The notes under the pieces: generated by a model
Told to the model about the DNA's origin: nothing
Database searches by the model: none
What the model saw: only the letters and a program-made list of their open reading frames with translations
NCBI GenBank assembly: GCA_013820875.1
Contig: JACDHS010000037.1
Location: 1 to 39,615 of the forward strand
Reading direction: 5' to 3'
DNA from: Verrucomicrobiota bacterium
GTDB taxonomy: Bacteria > Verrucomicrobiota > Verrucomicrobiia > Limisphaerales > JACDHS01
Length of the DNA: 39,615 nt
Position numbers and translations under genes: made by a program
Shown here: positions 22,050 to 29,719 of the stretch, piece after piece
Numbering within the stretch: position 1 is the stretch's first letter
Layout of the letters: each line of letters opens with the position of its first letter

Positions 22050-22793
22050 TCATCCTCGCGAAAGCGCCTCGGCCAGATGCCGCAGTTCAGTATCCAGCTC
22101 CTCGCGGCTGGACAGGGTTTGTGAAATTTCCTCTCGATAAATCTCCCGAAAACGTTTTCGTAAACGATGCACCGACACGCGGGCTGCTCCCTCGTTGATC
22201 CCCAACCCCACCGCGACAGAGCCATAATCAATCGCGCCGCGCTCTGCCATGAGACACGTTTTGAGTGCTTCGAAATCGTTCTGTTTGCCAGCTGCGGCAA
22301 ATTCGTTCCGCAACCGATCGAGGGTAAGCTCAATTAGCGTCAGCGCCCATTGCTGATCAAAGACATCATCCGGACGGAGGTTCGCGGAAGCATCAGCAAC
22401 ATAACGGCTTTCGGCGAAAGCAGTATCCATCGGCACAGGAACCTCGCCGCCGCCCCGTTTCTGGGCGGAGGCGCGCCGCCACTCCTTGGCCATAAACTTT
22501 TTCAGCGCCACGATCAGGAATGTCCGCAACCGTCCCTTTTCCCGGTCGGCGGTATCGAGCCACTTTTTCTCGAGAAGCCGACAGAAAAATTCCTGGGTCA
22601 GATCCTGTGCGTCATGGGAAGAATGACCGCAACGGCGGACATGGGCATAGAGCGGATACCAGTAACTCCGGCAGATCATTTCCAGGGCCGCTTGTGATTG
22701 TGCCGAGGTCTCGCGACGAGCCTCCAGCACCACCGACCAGCGGGTCGGCGGAAATCGGTGAGGCAACTCTCTCGATGTCGCTCTTGGGGTCAT
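22050..22793 (-). CDS. Orphan ECF-type RNA polymerase sigma factor (sigma-4)
   Basis: A protein of 247 residues, closest in layout to sigma-3. It has FPPTRWSVVLEARR, SYWYPLYAHVRRCG, SSHDAQDLTQEFFCRLLEKK, and a C-terminal helix-turn-helix with YGSVAVGLGINEGAARVSVH followed by RLRKRFREIYREE. It is not followed by its own kinase: sigma-3 is next, after a 256-bp gap from its stop to the sigma-3 start codon region. It is the only sigma gene here preceded by the TGTAAC-N17-TAATTA promoter motif that the kinases carry, which suggests autoregulation by the same class of sigma factor. It may be the remnant of a sigma-kinase pair that lost its kinase, or a regulator acting in trans. Confidence 0.92.
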   Translation of the reverse strand: MTPRATSRELPHRFPPTRWSVVLEARRETSAQSQAALEMICRSYWYPLYAHVRRCGHSSHDAQDLTQEFFCRLLEKKWLDTADREKGRLRTFLIVALKKFMAKEWRRASAQKRGGGEVPVPMDTAFAESRYVADASANLRPDDVFDQQWALTLIELTLDRLRNEFAAAGKQNDFEALKTCLMAERGAIDYGSVAVGLGINEGAARVSVHRLRKRFREIYREEISQTLSSREELDTELRHLAEALSRG

Positions 22794-22805
22794 TGTTGCA
22801 AAATG

Positions 22806-22834
22806 TAATTACCAAAAATCACCGGATTGTTACA
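22806..22834 (-). promoter_or_regulatory. Candidate ECF promoter of sigma-4
   Basis: On the minus strand: TGTAAC (22834-22829), 17 nt, then TAATTA (22811-22806). The -35-like half is identical over ten bases with that of K3. The -10-like half differs by one base from TAAGTA. The ATG is at 22793, leaving room for a leader of about 5 nt. Confidence 0.5.
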
Positions 22835-22945
22835 TCCAGTTCCTGGCTGTCGTTTCGAGTGCCATTTCTCGCGGCCATTGTAATTCGCCCTCACCCTGTG
22901 TGTTCCCGCGCGATCGGAATCGGGACGGTGCTATACTTTTGTTCC

Positions 22946-24607
22946 CTACGGTGCTGGCGGCGCCATTAATTTGCGATTCATTGCAAGGATCATTTTGTTA
23001 TTGGCGATGGCTTTGGCGCGAAATTCTTCAAACTTAAGCAGGTCTTCTTCAGTCAGAAATGAGCTGGCCTGGCTGGCAGCATTGGCATAAACCTCGTCCA
23101 TTAATTTTAAATTTCTTTCCTCATCTTGTTCGGAAGCGAAATTACGGAAATTCAGTGACGGAACTAACTGAAAATCAGGACTCAGCCCAGCCCTCGCAAG
23201 AGTCTGTATTGTTTCCTGCCGTAGCAGTTGATCCAGTTGTTTGGTTTTAGCATCTTTGGCCGCACTATCGCCGGTGAGCATCGATTTAAATTGTTGCGCG
23301 GTGACGGCGCCCAAGAGATTGCGGGTATAATCCTGATATTCATCCAGGTTCTCCTCCCCGAGCAGATCGCGTACTTGCTCCAGCAAAGCAACTTCCTGGG
23401 CTGCGAATACCTGGTCCATTTCCTCGGGCGTTTTGCCGTCGCGAAGAACCGCACAAATATGCTCAATATTTGTCATCACGTTGTCAGCGAGCAAAGTGTT
23501 CAGTTTCTCTGCCTGTTCTTTTGACAGTTTTAGTTCCTCGGCCAACTGTTTATAAATTTCACCGAGTGCAGCCTTCTGCTGGTCGCGGATCATTTTCATC
23601 ATTTCAGGATTTGCTGTGAGCCCGCTCATGGCACTCGGTTTGGGTATAGAAGCGGCAGTTCGCAAACTAGTGATCTCGCCCCGAGCCTTCAGCAACTCGC
23701 GCGAGGAATCGCTCGTTGCAACCGGGGCGGTTGTCGCTTGTGCGGACAGATTGGCGAGGCGTAGGTTATCCGCCTCGAGTTCGTTTATCCGTTGCACCTG
23801 TTGGCGCAAGGCAGCGCTTTCCTCACGTTGTTCTTTCAAAGCTTTTTGTTGAATGACCAAAGGAATGGCCACGGCGAGCGCCAGGGCTCCGACGATTGCG
23901 ATTTTGAGCTTCGTATTCATAATAGTTAAAAGAGTGAACGTTGTGGTGCCCGCGGTGGTAACTGCAACGCTCGCAAAGGCAGATGCTGCGATCCCGGCTG
24001 CCATTCCAACGGGGGCCGCGCTGACTGCTTGCGTGCTCAAGGCGGTTCCAAGGGAAGCAATCGAAAACACAACTCCTCGATGTTTTAAAAACAGGTGCAG
24101 TTTTTCAAGGGCGCGGTTCACCCGTTTGCGCGCGGCCTCCTCATTGCTTCCCAATGCTTCTCCCACTGAACGAAAGTCGCGCTGTTCGAAAAACCGCAGG
24201 AGAATCGCTTGTCGATCTTCGGTCCCGAGTTGGTTGATGGCTTCATCGAGAACTGGAGCCACGACCGTGAGGTTTTCTTCCGAGTGATCTTCGAGGGAAC
24301 TCATTTCAACGGCCTGCCTTTCGCGGTTTTCCCGACGGCGTTCGCCACGCATCAGGTTGCTGGCAACGAAACAGGTGTGACGATGCAACCAGCCACCGAG
24401 CATCACATTGGGGGACAATGTGCGAGCCAGTCGCGCAAGATCGGCAAAAACCGTTTGCGTAACATCTTCCGCCAGATGGGTGTCACCGTTGACCAGGCGT
24501 AATGCGGTGGAGTGAACCAGATCAACGTAGCGAGCGACCAATTCATGAAAGGCCGATTCCGAACCATTCTTCACGTACTCCGGGAGTAATTGTGGTGTCT
24601 CTGCCAT
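22946..24607 (-). CDS. Sigma-70-family factor fused to a membrane-anchored coiled-coil tail
   Basis: A protein of 553 residues from the ATG at 24607; a GTG at 24616 is an alternative start, but AGTGAAGAAA before the ATG fits a ribosome binding site. Residues about 15-90 are sigma region 2 (AFHELVARYVDLVHSTALRL, HLAEDVTQTVFADLAR). Residues about 120-175 are sigma region 4 (LLRFFEQRDFRSVGEALGSN). An alanine-rich hydrophobic stretch follows (about 180-225), then a clear membrane helix (IAIVGALALAVAIPLVI, near 235-252). A coiled coil comes next (to about 290), then a helical domain of about 250 residues. The tail presumably lies outside the membrane and senses something there, so the sigma factor is tethered by its own chain. 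The gene sits between sigma-4 and the M56/BlaI pair, on the same strand. Confidence 0.88.
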   Translation of the reverse strand: MAETPQLLPEYVKNGSESAFHELVARYVDLVHSTALRLVNGDTHLAEDVTQTVFADLARLARTLSPNVMLGGWLHRHTCFVASNLMRGERRRENRERQAVEMSSLEDHSEENLTVVAPVLDEAINQLGTEDRQAILLRFFEQRDFRSVGEALGSNEEAARKRVNRALEKLHLFLKHRGVVFSIASLGTALSTQAVSAAPVGMAAGIAASAFASVAVTTAGTTTFTLLTIMNTKLKIAIVGALALAVAIPLVIQQKALKEQREESAALRQQVQRINELEADNLRLANLSAQATTAPVATSDSSRELLKARGEITSLRTAASIPKPSAMSGLTANPEMMKMIRDQQKAALGEIYKQLAEELKLSKEQAEKLNTLLADNVMTNIEHICAVLRDGKTPEEMDQVFAAQEVALLEQVRDLLGEENLDEYQDYTRNLLGAVTAQQFKSMLTGDSAAKDAKTKQLDQLLRQETIQTLARAGLSPDFQLVPSLNFRNFASEQDEERNLKLMDEVYANAASQASSFLTEEDLLKFEEFRAKAIANNKMILAMNRKLMAPPAP

Positions 24608-24800
24608 TTTCTTCACTATTAAAGACCCGCCGAAGACGAAAAGCGGACAAAATCTTTTTGAGATGATGGAGGGAGGCTGGGTTTAGTGCAGACAACCCAC
24701 AGACATGCGCAGACATTCTTTTGTTTCAACTGCAAAAAGGCTCACGCGAAGTTCGCTGCAATGCTATATGCCAATCAGCAAAGTAGCGTACCCAGTTTGA

Positions 24801-27800
24801 TTACGGCGCATTTGGTTTGCTGTATTCGGCGTCAGTGCGCTCAATTTCCCGTTGCAGTATTCCGTCGAAAAGCCTGTTCGCTTCGGCTTCAGTGATGTTT
24901 CCGGCGCTTAGTTGTTCTCCAACTTTTAACCATTCCTCGAGACTGGTGGCTGACTGATCCCTGGTCCGCTGCCGGAACTTACCGGCAAGATCCCTGGCTT
25001 TAATCATCTGTTCAGGATTCATTTGCTCACCCAATGTTCGACGCGCCTCGGTCGATGCTTTCGCGAACTCTCCGTCCGGCGGACTAAGTTCCTCGGCAAG
25101 CGTCAGCCATTTGTAAGCCAGGACTTGATCCTTTGGCACACCCTCCCCTTCCGCGTAGAGGAGGCCCAGATAATATTGGGCTTTCACTTGATACCTTTCG
25201 GCGGCTCGCCGAAGCAACTGGAACGCTTCTCCATGGTCCTGGGGGACGCCTAAACCTTTTACATACAGTTGACCAAGAGAAGCTTGAGCACCAGGAAAGG
25301 TGCCATCCGCCGCTTTGCGATACCACTGTGCGGCCTGGCCATAGTTCCGGGCCACACCCAAACCTTCAGCGTAAAAATTGCCAAGCTTCTCCGAAGCAGC
25401 CATGCGAATGCCGCGCAACGCAACAGGGTGCGCATCCGGTTCTGGTGTTTCGGCAGCCTTCCGATACCAATGGACTGACTGGGTGTAGTCCTGGCGAACG
25501 CCTCTTCCTAATTCATAGGCACCAGCCACCAGGTATTGAGCGGAAACACTTCCCTGCTCAGCGGCTTTGCTGTTCCACTTGAAAGCTTTGACCGGATCTT
25601 TCCCCCGATACTGTGCCCCGAGAGTGACCTGTGCATCACGATCTCCGGCTTCGGCTTTCGTCTGCAATTCCTTGTCAATCATGACCTCCGACTCCGCTGC
25701 CCCAGTCCCATTGAGTTTTCCCGCGTCGGATAATGCTTTCTGAATTCGGGCGTCACCCCTCGGGTCAGGCCCTTTGGCGAAAGCGGCGGTGGGATAGGCG
25801 CGATCCATTGTCAGTGTGTTCTCCGGATCATCCAATCGGTCCACACAGATGTTCGGGAGACTGAACGAGAACGAAGAAAGAGAAGTGGTAAACAAGCCAG
25901 GGTAGATGCGCTCTCCATTCACCACCACGACAAAGCCAAGTCCCTGGACCGGCGGTCTGGGAAGGCGCGCCCGAATCGGACCACGGAAATGCAGTCGGTG
26001 CTCTTTCCAATCGTAGCTGTGCAGGTCGGTGTCGGAAATGATCGGGTCGTCCATGAGCGGAACACTTTTCCAATCGCCAGATCCGGACGCAGCCAACCTG
26101 GGATCAATCGGTTGCTTCATGAGATAAATCCCGAAAGCTTGCGTCTCCGCGTTAAGTTCCTTGGGTCTGCCGGGAGCTTTACTGGCCGCCTCGTGGATGG
26201 AGTTAGCTGTCGCTTCAGCCTCCGCATGGGTGAAATTTCCGGTTATCTGCAGCCTGCCTCCTTGAATTACTCCCTGAATGTTGGGCGCTGTAAGGAGCTT
26301 GTTGTTGAAGATAATTGCAAGTTGGTTTCCGATATTTTCCTTTGTGATCTCAGCAAAACGTTTGCTTCCATCAGCAGTGAGATATATCTCCACCTCCCAG
26401 TTGGTTGAGAAAGGGTTCTGTTGCGTAGTAGCCTTGAGAACCATGCTTTCATCGAGCAACACGTCCCGTTGCACACGGTATTCCTGCCCGGCAACGTCTT
26501 GCATCAAATCCAACGTTGTCGCGAGTTCGTACTCTTTTGCCACCAGACTGAATCGCAGAACCGGGGGTTGTTCCTGCTCCGGCGCATCCGCAGTCGATAA
26601 GGCCTCAGAATTGCCTTCATCACGACGAACAAGCGGAACCTTTTCGAATACGATTTCTTTGCCCCAGATCCTGTCCACATCAGGATGCTTCTCCATCATA
26701 CGGGGATTGGGCGTGAGAATAACATCCGCCGTTCGGGCGTCCGGATCCAATGCCTCGACCAGAATGGTTTGTTTCAACTGACTGGTGCGATAAGAAGTGA
26801 TCGGCCCGGAAGGAGACTGGATGGTTATGGTTGGCGTTCTGTAAAGTTCCCCGCCCTCGTAAGTGCGGCCTGCGATGCGAAGCGCCACGTTGAAACCGAA
26901 CGGTACATTCAGCGCCTTATCGAGTCGGAAATTGATTACCGCTTTGGTGGCCTTGCCCGCTCCGCCGACGGTGATCTCTCCGACGGATAATCCACTTTTC
27001 ACACTCGTTTCCAGTGCGGGATCTTCGATCAAACGAACAATCACCGCATCTTTTTCATAGACAAACAATTCAGCCTCGGTGGCTCGCATCCATTGCACTC
27101 GCGGTGCCGGCCAGCTTTCGAACGCTTCTCTACTTTCCATTTTCGTCGGAGCTGGCACCAACAAACTCGAAATCTCACAACGCAAGATGTACTTGCCGGG
27201 CGCCAGTGGAGGTAATTGCAGGGTTCCCTGAAACTCAGGATAATCAGCGACCCGAGCTGTAGGAAACAAACTCTTTACCTCGACCGATTGACCATTGATC
27301 GAAACGGATCGCATCTCGTTGAGCAGAATAAATCCAAACAGGTCCAGATCATTTTTCCACTGCACCACCAACCAAAACGTTTGGTCCGTTTCCCGCAAAC
27401 GTGGCAGGCCCAGAGGGAGTGGATCACCGTGATAGGCCTGCGCGAGCTCAACCATTTTTTCTTCCGAAATCAACCCTTTGGCATGCAGGGGAGCAATCGT
27501 TTCATGGTGAATTCGTTCCAAAGGCTTTCCTTGAGTTTCGTATTGGGGATGCTCGGACATCAACTCGAACAACCCGGTCATGATCAACTCTGCCTGGGGC
27601 GCTGTAATCTCGTTATCTCCGGCGCGTTTTTTCAACTCCTGCCATGCCCAGGGTGATCCTGGCTCATTGATACCAATGCGAATCACTTTTTCTGTTGATA
27701 GTTGCCGCAGCAATCCGGGTTGCGAAGCCAGCCAGCTATCCATCGCTCCCGATTTGTATTCTTCTTTTGCCCTGCCCTGGAGAAGGAACACGGCACAAAC

Positions 27801-28829
27801 AATCACGCTGAGCACAAGCGCACCGCTCATCCATTTGCCGGCACGTCTTCCCTTTTCCGGTGGGTGGTTGAACAGACGCTGGATCCGCCCGAGCAACGAA
27901 CCGTCGCTGGCCGCAAGCGCCAAAGCTGGTCCATGGCGAAGTGCTTCCAGGGTAGCCAGGGCGCGCGCGTAAGAAACCGCATCACCAGACAACTCGACCG
28001 CGACATCATCACAGCAATGCTCGCGCTCGTGGCGAACCTTTTTCGAAATCCACCAGATGGCAGGATGATAAAAGAAGAGAATCTCCAGCATGCTTTGGAG
28101 CAGGTTGACCACAAAATCATGCCGGCGGATATGGGCCAACTCGTGAACCAGGATAGCTTCCAGTTGACCCGGAGTGAGCCCGATCAGGCTGCTCGCAGGA
28201 AGCAAAATGACAGGCCGAATCCATCCAATAACAGTCGGAACTTCGACCATTGCCGATTTCAGCAACTCGACGGTGCGAGTGATGCGCAACCGTTGTTTCA
28301 AATCGTCCAGCGTTTTCTGCAGAGGACCGGTCGCGTCTGCCACCCCGCTGCGCACCAACTTGCGCAGGTAGAGCCAACCCGTCAGAAATCGAATCGAAAG
28401 CACACTGACACCGAATAACCAGGCGATGACAAACCAGGGTAACGCCAACTGCATCTGTTCGTCGAACGTTCGCGGTGATTTGGCGACATTCCCCACCCTC
28501 GATTGCACTTCAGGCACGGGAACTTGAACGGCTGCTGCTGCTGCCATCGGTGGGATCAACTCGACCGCAGGACCGCTGGTGGGCTGAACTTGCTGCGTCT
28601 GAGTGACCGTCGGGCGCAAAGAAAATTCCCCCGCCTGGATACAGAAAGTAATTACCGGCAAAATTATTGCGAAAACCAATGCGACGCAGCCCGCCACATA
28701 ACGTGCATTCGCGGAACGATTTTGCAGAACGAACTGCGCAACCGCAAACAGCGCTGCCAGCACGGCACCCTGCCAGATGAAATGTAGCAGCGTCCACCCA
28801 ATCGATTGAACAAGATGGACCAAAGTCAT
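24801..28829 (-). CDS. M56-family (BlaR1-like) metallopeptidase with SecD-like and Sel1 extensions
   Basis: A protein of 1,342 residues. The N-terminal M56 part has membrane helices near 10-35, 43-65, 128-150 and 333-350. The zinc motif is HELAH at 229-233, followed by HEREHCCDD at 267-275. In BlaR1/MecR1 this domain transmits a signal that leads to repressor inactivation. The long C-terminal sensor part is unlike a penicillin-binding domain. Residues about 755-875 resemble the SecD P1 head (LTADGSKRFAEIT, GNQLAIIFNNKLLTAPNI, QITGNFTHAEAEA). Residues about 1,050-1,260 are Sel1-like repeats (AQYLVAGAYELGRGV, AQASLGQLYVKGLGV, AQYYLGLLYAEGEGV). The start overlaps the repressor stop as ATGA, so the two are translationally coupled. 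The 184-bp gap downstream of the sigma-fusion start (24617-24800) shows no other feature. Confidence 0.92.
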   Translation of the reverse strand: MTLVHLVQSIGWTLLHFIWQGAVLAALFAVAQFVLQNRSANARYVAGCVALVFAIILPVITFCIQAGEFSLRPTVTQTQQVQPTSGPAVELIPPMAAAAAVQVPVPEVQSRVGNVAKSPRTFDEQMQLALPWFVIAWLFGVSVLSIRFLTGWLYLRKLVRSGVADATGPLQKTLDDLKQRLRITRTVELLKSAMVEVPTVIGWIRPVILLPASSLIGLTPGQLEAILVHELAHIRRHDFVVNLLQSMLEILFFYHPAIWWISKKVRHEREHCCDDVAVELSGDAVSYARALATLEALRHGPALALAASDGSLLGRIQRLFNHPPEKGRRAGKWMSGALVLSVIVCAVFLLQGRAKEEYKSGAMDSWLASQPGLLRQLSTEKVIRIGINEPGSPWAWQELKKRAGDNEITAPQAELIMTGLFELMSEHPQYETQGKPLERIHHETIAPLHAKGLISEEKMVELAQAYHGDPLPLGLPRLRETDQTFWLVVQWKNDLDLFGFILLNEMRSVSINGQSVEVKSLFPTARVADYPEFQGTLQLPPLAPGKYILRCEISSLLVPAPTKMESREAFESWPAPRVQWMRATEAELFVYEKDAVIVRLIEDPALETSVKSGLSVGEITVGGAGKATKAVINFRLDKALNVPFGFNVALRIAGRTYEGGELYRTPTITIQSPSGPITSYRTSQLKQTILVEALDPDARTADVILTPNPRMMEKHPDVDRIWGKEIVFEKVPLVRRDEGNSEALSTADAPEQEQPPVLRFSLVAKEYELATTLDLMQDVAGQEYRVQRDVLLDESMVLKATTQQNPFSTNWEVEIYLTADGSKRFAEITKENIGNQLAIIFNNKLLTAPNIQGVIQGGRLQITGNFTHAEAEATANSIHEAASKAPGRPKELNAETQAFGIYLMKQPIDPRLAASGSGDWKSVPLMDDPIISDTDLHSYDWKEHRLHFRGPIRARLPRPPVQGLGFVVVVNGERIYPGLFTTSLSSFSFSLPNICVDRLDDPENTLTMDRAYPTAAFAKGPDPRGDARIQKALSDAGKLNGTGAAESEVMIDKELQTKAEAGDRDAQVTLGAQYRGKDPVKAFKWNSKAAEQGSVSAQYLVAGAYELGRGVRQDYTQSVHWYRKAAETPEPDAHPVALRGIRMAASEKLGNFYAEGLGVARNYGQAAQWYRKAADGTFPGAQASLGQLYVKGLGVPQDHGEAFQLLRRAAERYQVKAQYYLGLLYAEGEGVPKDQVLAYKWLTLAEELSPPDGEFAKASTEARRTLGEQMNPEQMIKARDLAGKFRQRTRDQSATSLEEWLKVGEQLSAGNITEAEANRLFDGILQREIERTDAEYSKPNAP

Positions 28830-29203
28830 TTCTCCTCCATTTGGTCGAGTAATTTTCGAATCTGCTGCAACTCTTCTCGCGAGGCTTTTTTGCTCGAAAG
28901 AGCCTGCATCACTAATTTCTCGGCGGAGCCCCCAAATGCCTTGTCCAATAGATCGGAGACGAGTTGCCGTTGCGTTTGCTCTTCAGCAAGTGCGGCAGTG
29001 TAAATGTGAGTTCGGGCCGAAACATCCCGGGTGACAAGGCCCTTATCAGTCATGATCTGCAGCAGCTTCAGCACAGTTGTGTAACCGGTGCCACCATTCA
29101 GTTTATCGTGGATCTCCCGCACAGTGCTGGCGCCGTCACTCCAAAGCACCCGCAGAATCGAGAGATCTCCATCAGTGGGACGCGGTAAAGGCAAATTTTC
29201 CAT
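28826..29203 (-). CDS. BlaI/MecI/CopY-family winged-helix repressor
   Basis: A protein of 125 residues from the ATG at 29203 (MENLPLPRPTDGDLSILRVL). The winged helix covers about 8-75: TDGDLSILRVLWSDGASTVREIH, then GYTTVLKLLQIMTDKGLV, the recognition helix and wing typical of BlaI/MecI. The C-terminal half is the dimerisation helix region in which BlaI proteins are cleaved or released on induction. A TTG at 29218 would add five residues and place the start against the first operator, so the ATG is preferred. It is the first gene of a two-gene unit with the M56 peptidase (ATGA overlap). Two operator-like palindromes lie directly upstream, which indicates autorepression. Whether the inducer is a beta-lactam is unknown. 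Confidence 0.93.
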   Translation of the reverse strand: MENLPLPRPTDGDLSILRVLWSDGASTVREIHDKLNGGTGYTTVLKLLQIMTDKGLVTRDVSARTHIYTAALAEEQTQRQLVSDLLDKAFGGSAEKLVMQALSSKKASREELQQIRKLLDQMEEK

Positions 29204-29216
29204 TGGATATTCAGAC

Positions 29217-29256
29217 AATGTACGAACACATTCGTATTGTCAACGAACACATTCGT
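29217..29256 (-). promoter_or_regulatory. BlaI-type promoter with two palindromic operators
   Basis: The palindrome TACGAA-CACA-TTCGTA is at 29221-29236, and ACGAA-CACA-TTCGT recurs at 29243-29256. The centres are 21 bp apart, two helical turns. On the minus strand a perfect TTGACA (29243-29238) lies between the two palindromes. A TACATT (29222-29217), 15 bp further on, could serve as a short-spaced -10 box. A repressor bound to both sites would cover the promoter of its own gene. Confidence 0.75.
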
Positions 29257-29314
29257 ACTTAAATGGAAATGAACCTGAACCGGAAGGATTCAGAGCCTAA
29301 AACCGCAGTTTAAC

Positions 29315-29341
29315 CGCTAATCTGCGCTAATGGTCGCTAAT
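29315..29341. repeat. Three CGCTAAT direct repeats with a 10-bp period
   Basis: CGCTAAT occurs at 29315, 29325 and 29335, exactly one helical turn apart. It lies in the 480-bp gene-free region 29237-29719, between the divergent BlaI and PfkB genes. It could be a regulator site, or part of a common dispersed intergenic repeat. Confidence 0.5.
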
Positions 29342-29440
29342 AGAGAAGCAGTTACGCGAGACAAGGATTTCACCCAACAAGCGGTTTATTTTCCAAGCTG
29401 TTTTCCTGGAAATGTAATTCGACTCAGCGTGGTAGTCCTC

Positions 29441-29541
29441 CTTTTACGGGCAAATGGCCACTCTGCGGGAGCCGCACACATACCTTTTACCGTTAAAAGG
29501 TCACTCGGTGGGAACCGCACGCATGCCTTTTACCGGTCACC
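29441..29541. repeat. Imperfect 43-bp tandem repeat upstream of the PfkB gene
   Basis: One copy spans 29456-29498 and a second 29499-29541, matching at about 33 of 43 positions. The tail of a preceding copy (CTTTTACGGGCAAAT) is visible at 29441-29455. Shared core words are GGGA(G/A)CCGCAC and CCTTTTACCG. A frame can be read through it, but it resembles no protein. The remaining DNA up to 29719 shows nothing further. Confidence 0.7.
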
Positions 29542-29719
29542 GTTCATTTTTGGGACTTTCGTGGCTCAGCGCCTATCATTTTGCATTGAACTGCCGTTAT
29601 CTGAGACTAGTCCCCCTCTTCCATTTCTCGCTTCACCATTTCAAATCCAGTGTCTCATCCCTGATCAGATTAGCTTCTCTGATTGCCTTTTTATTGTTTG
29701 CCGCGTTAGACTGACCTAC

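Noticed and set aside
29454-29714. 86-codon plus-strand frame upstream of PfkB
   Set aside because: It begins within the 43-bp repeat, has no family similarity and no ribosome binding site.
29330-29719. N-terminal extension of the PfkB gene by 130 codons
   Set aside because: The extra stretch runs through operator-free repeats and has no family similarity; the kinase motifs fit a start at 29720.
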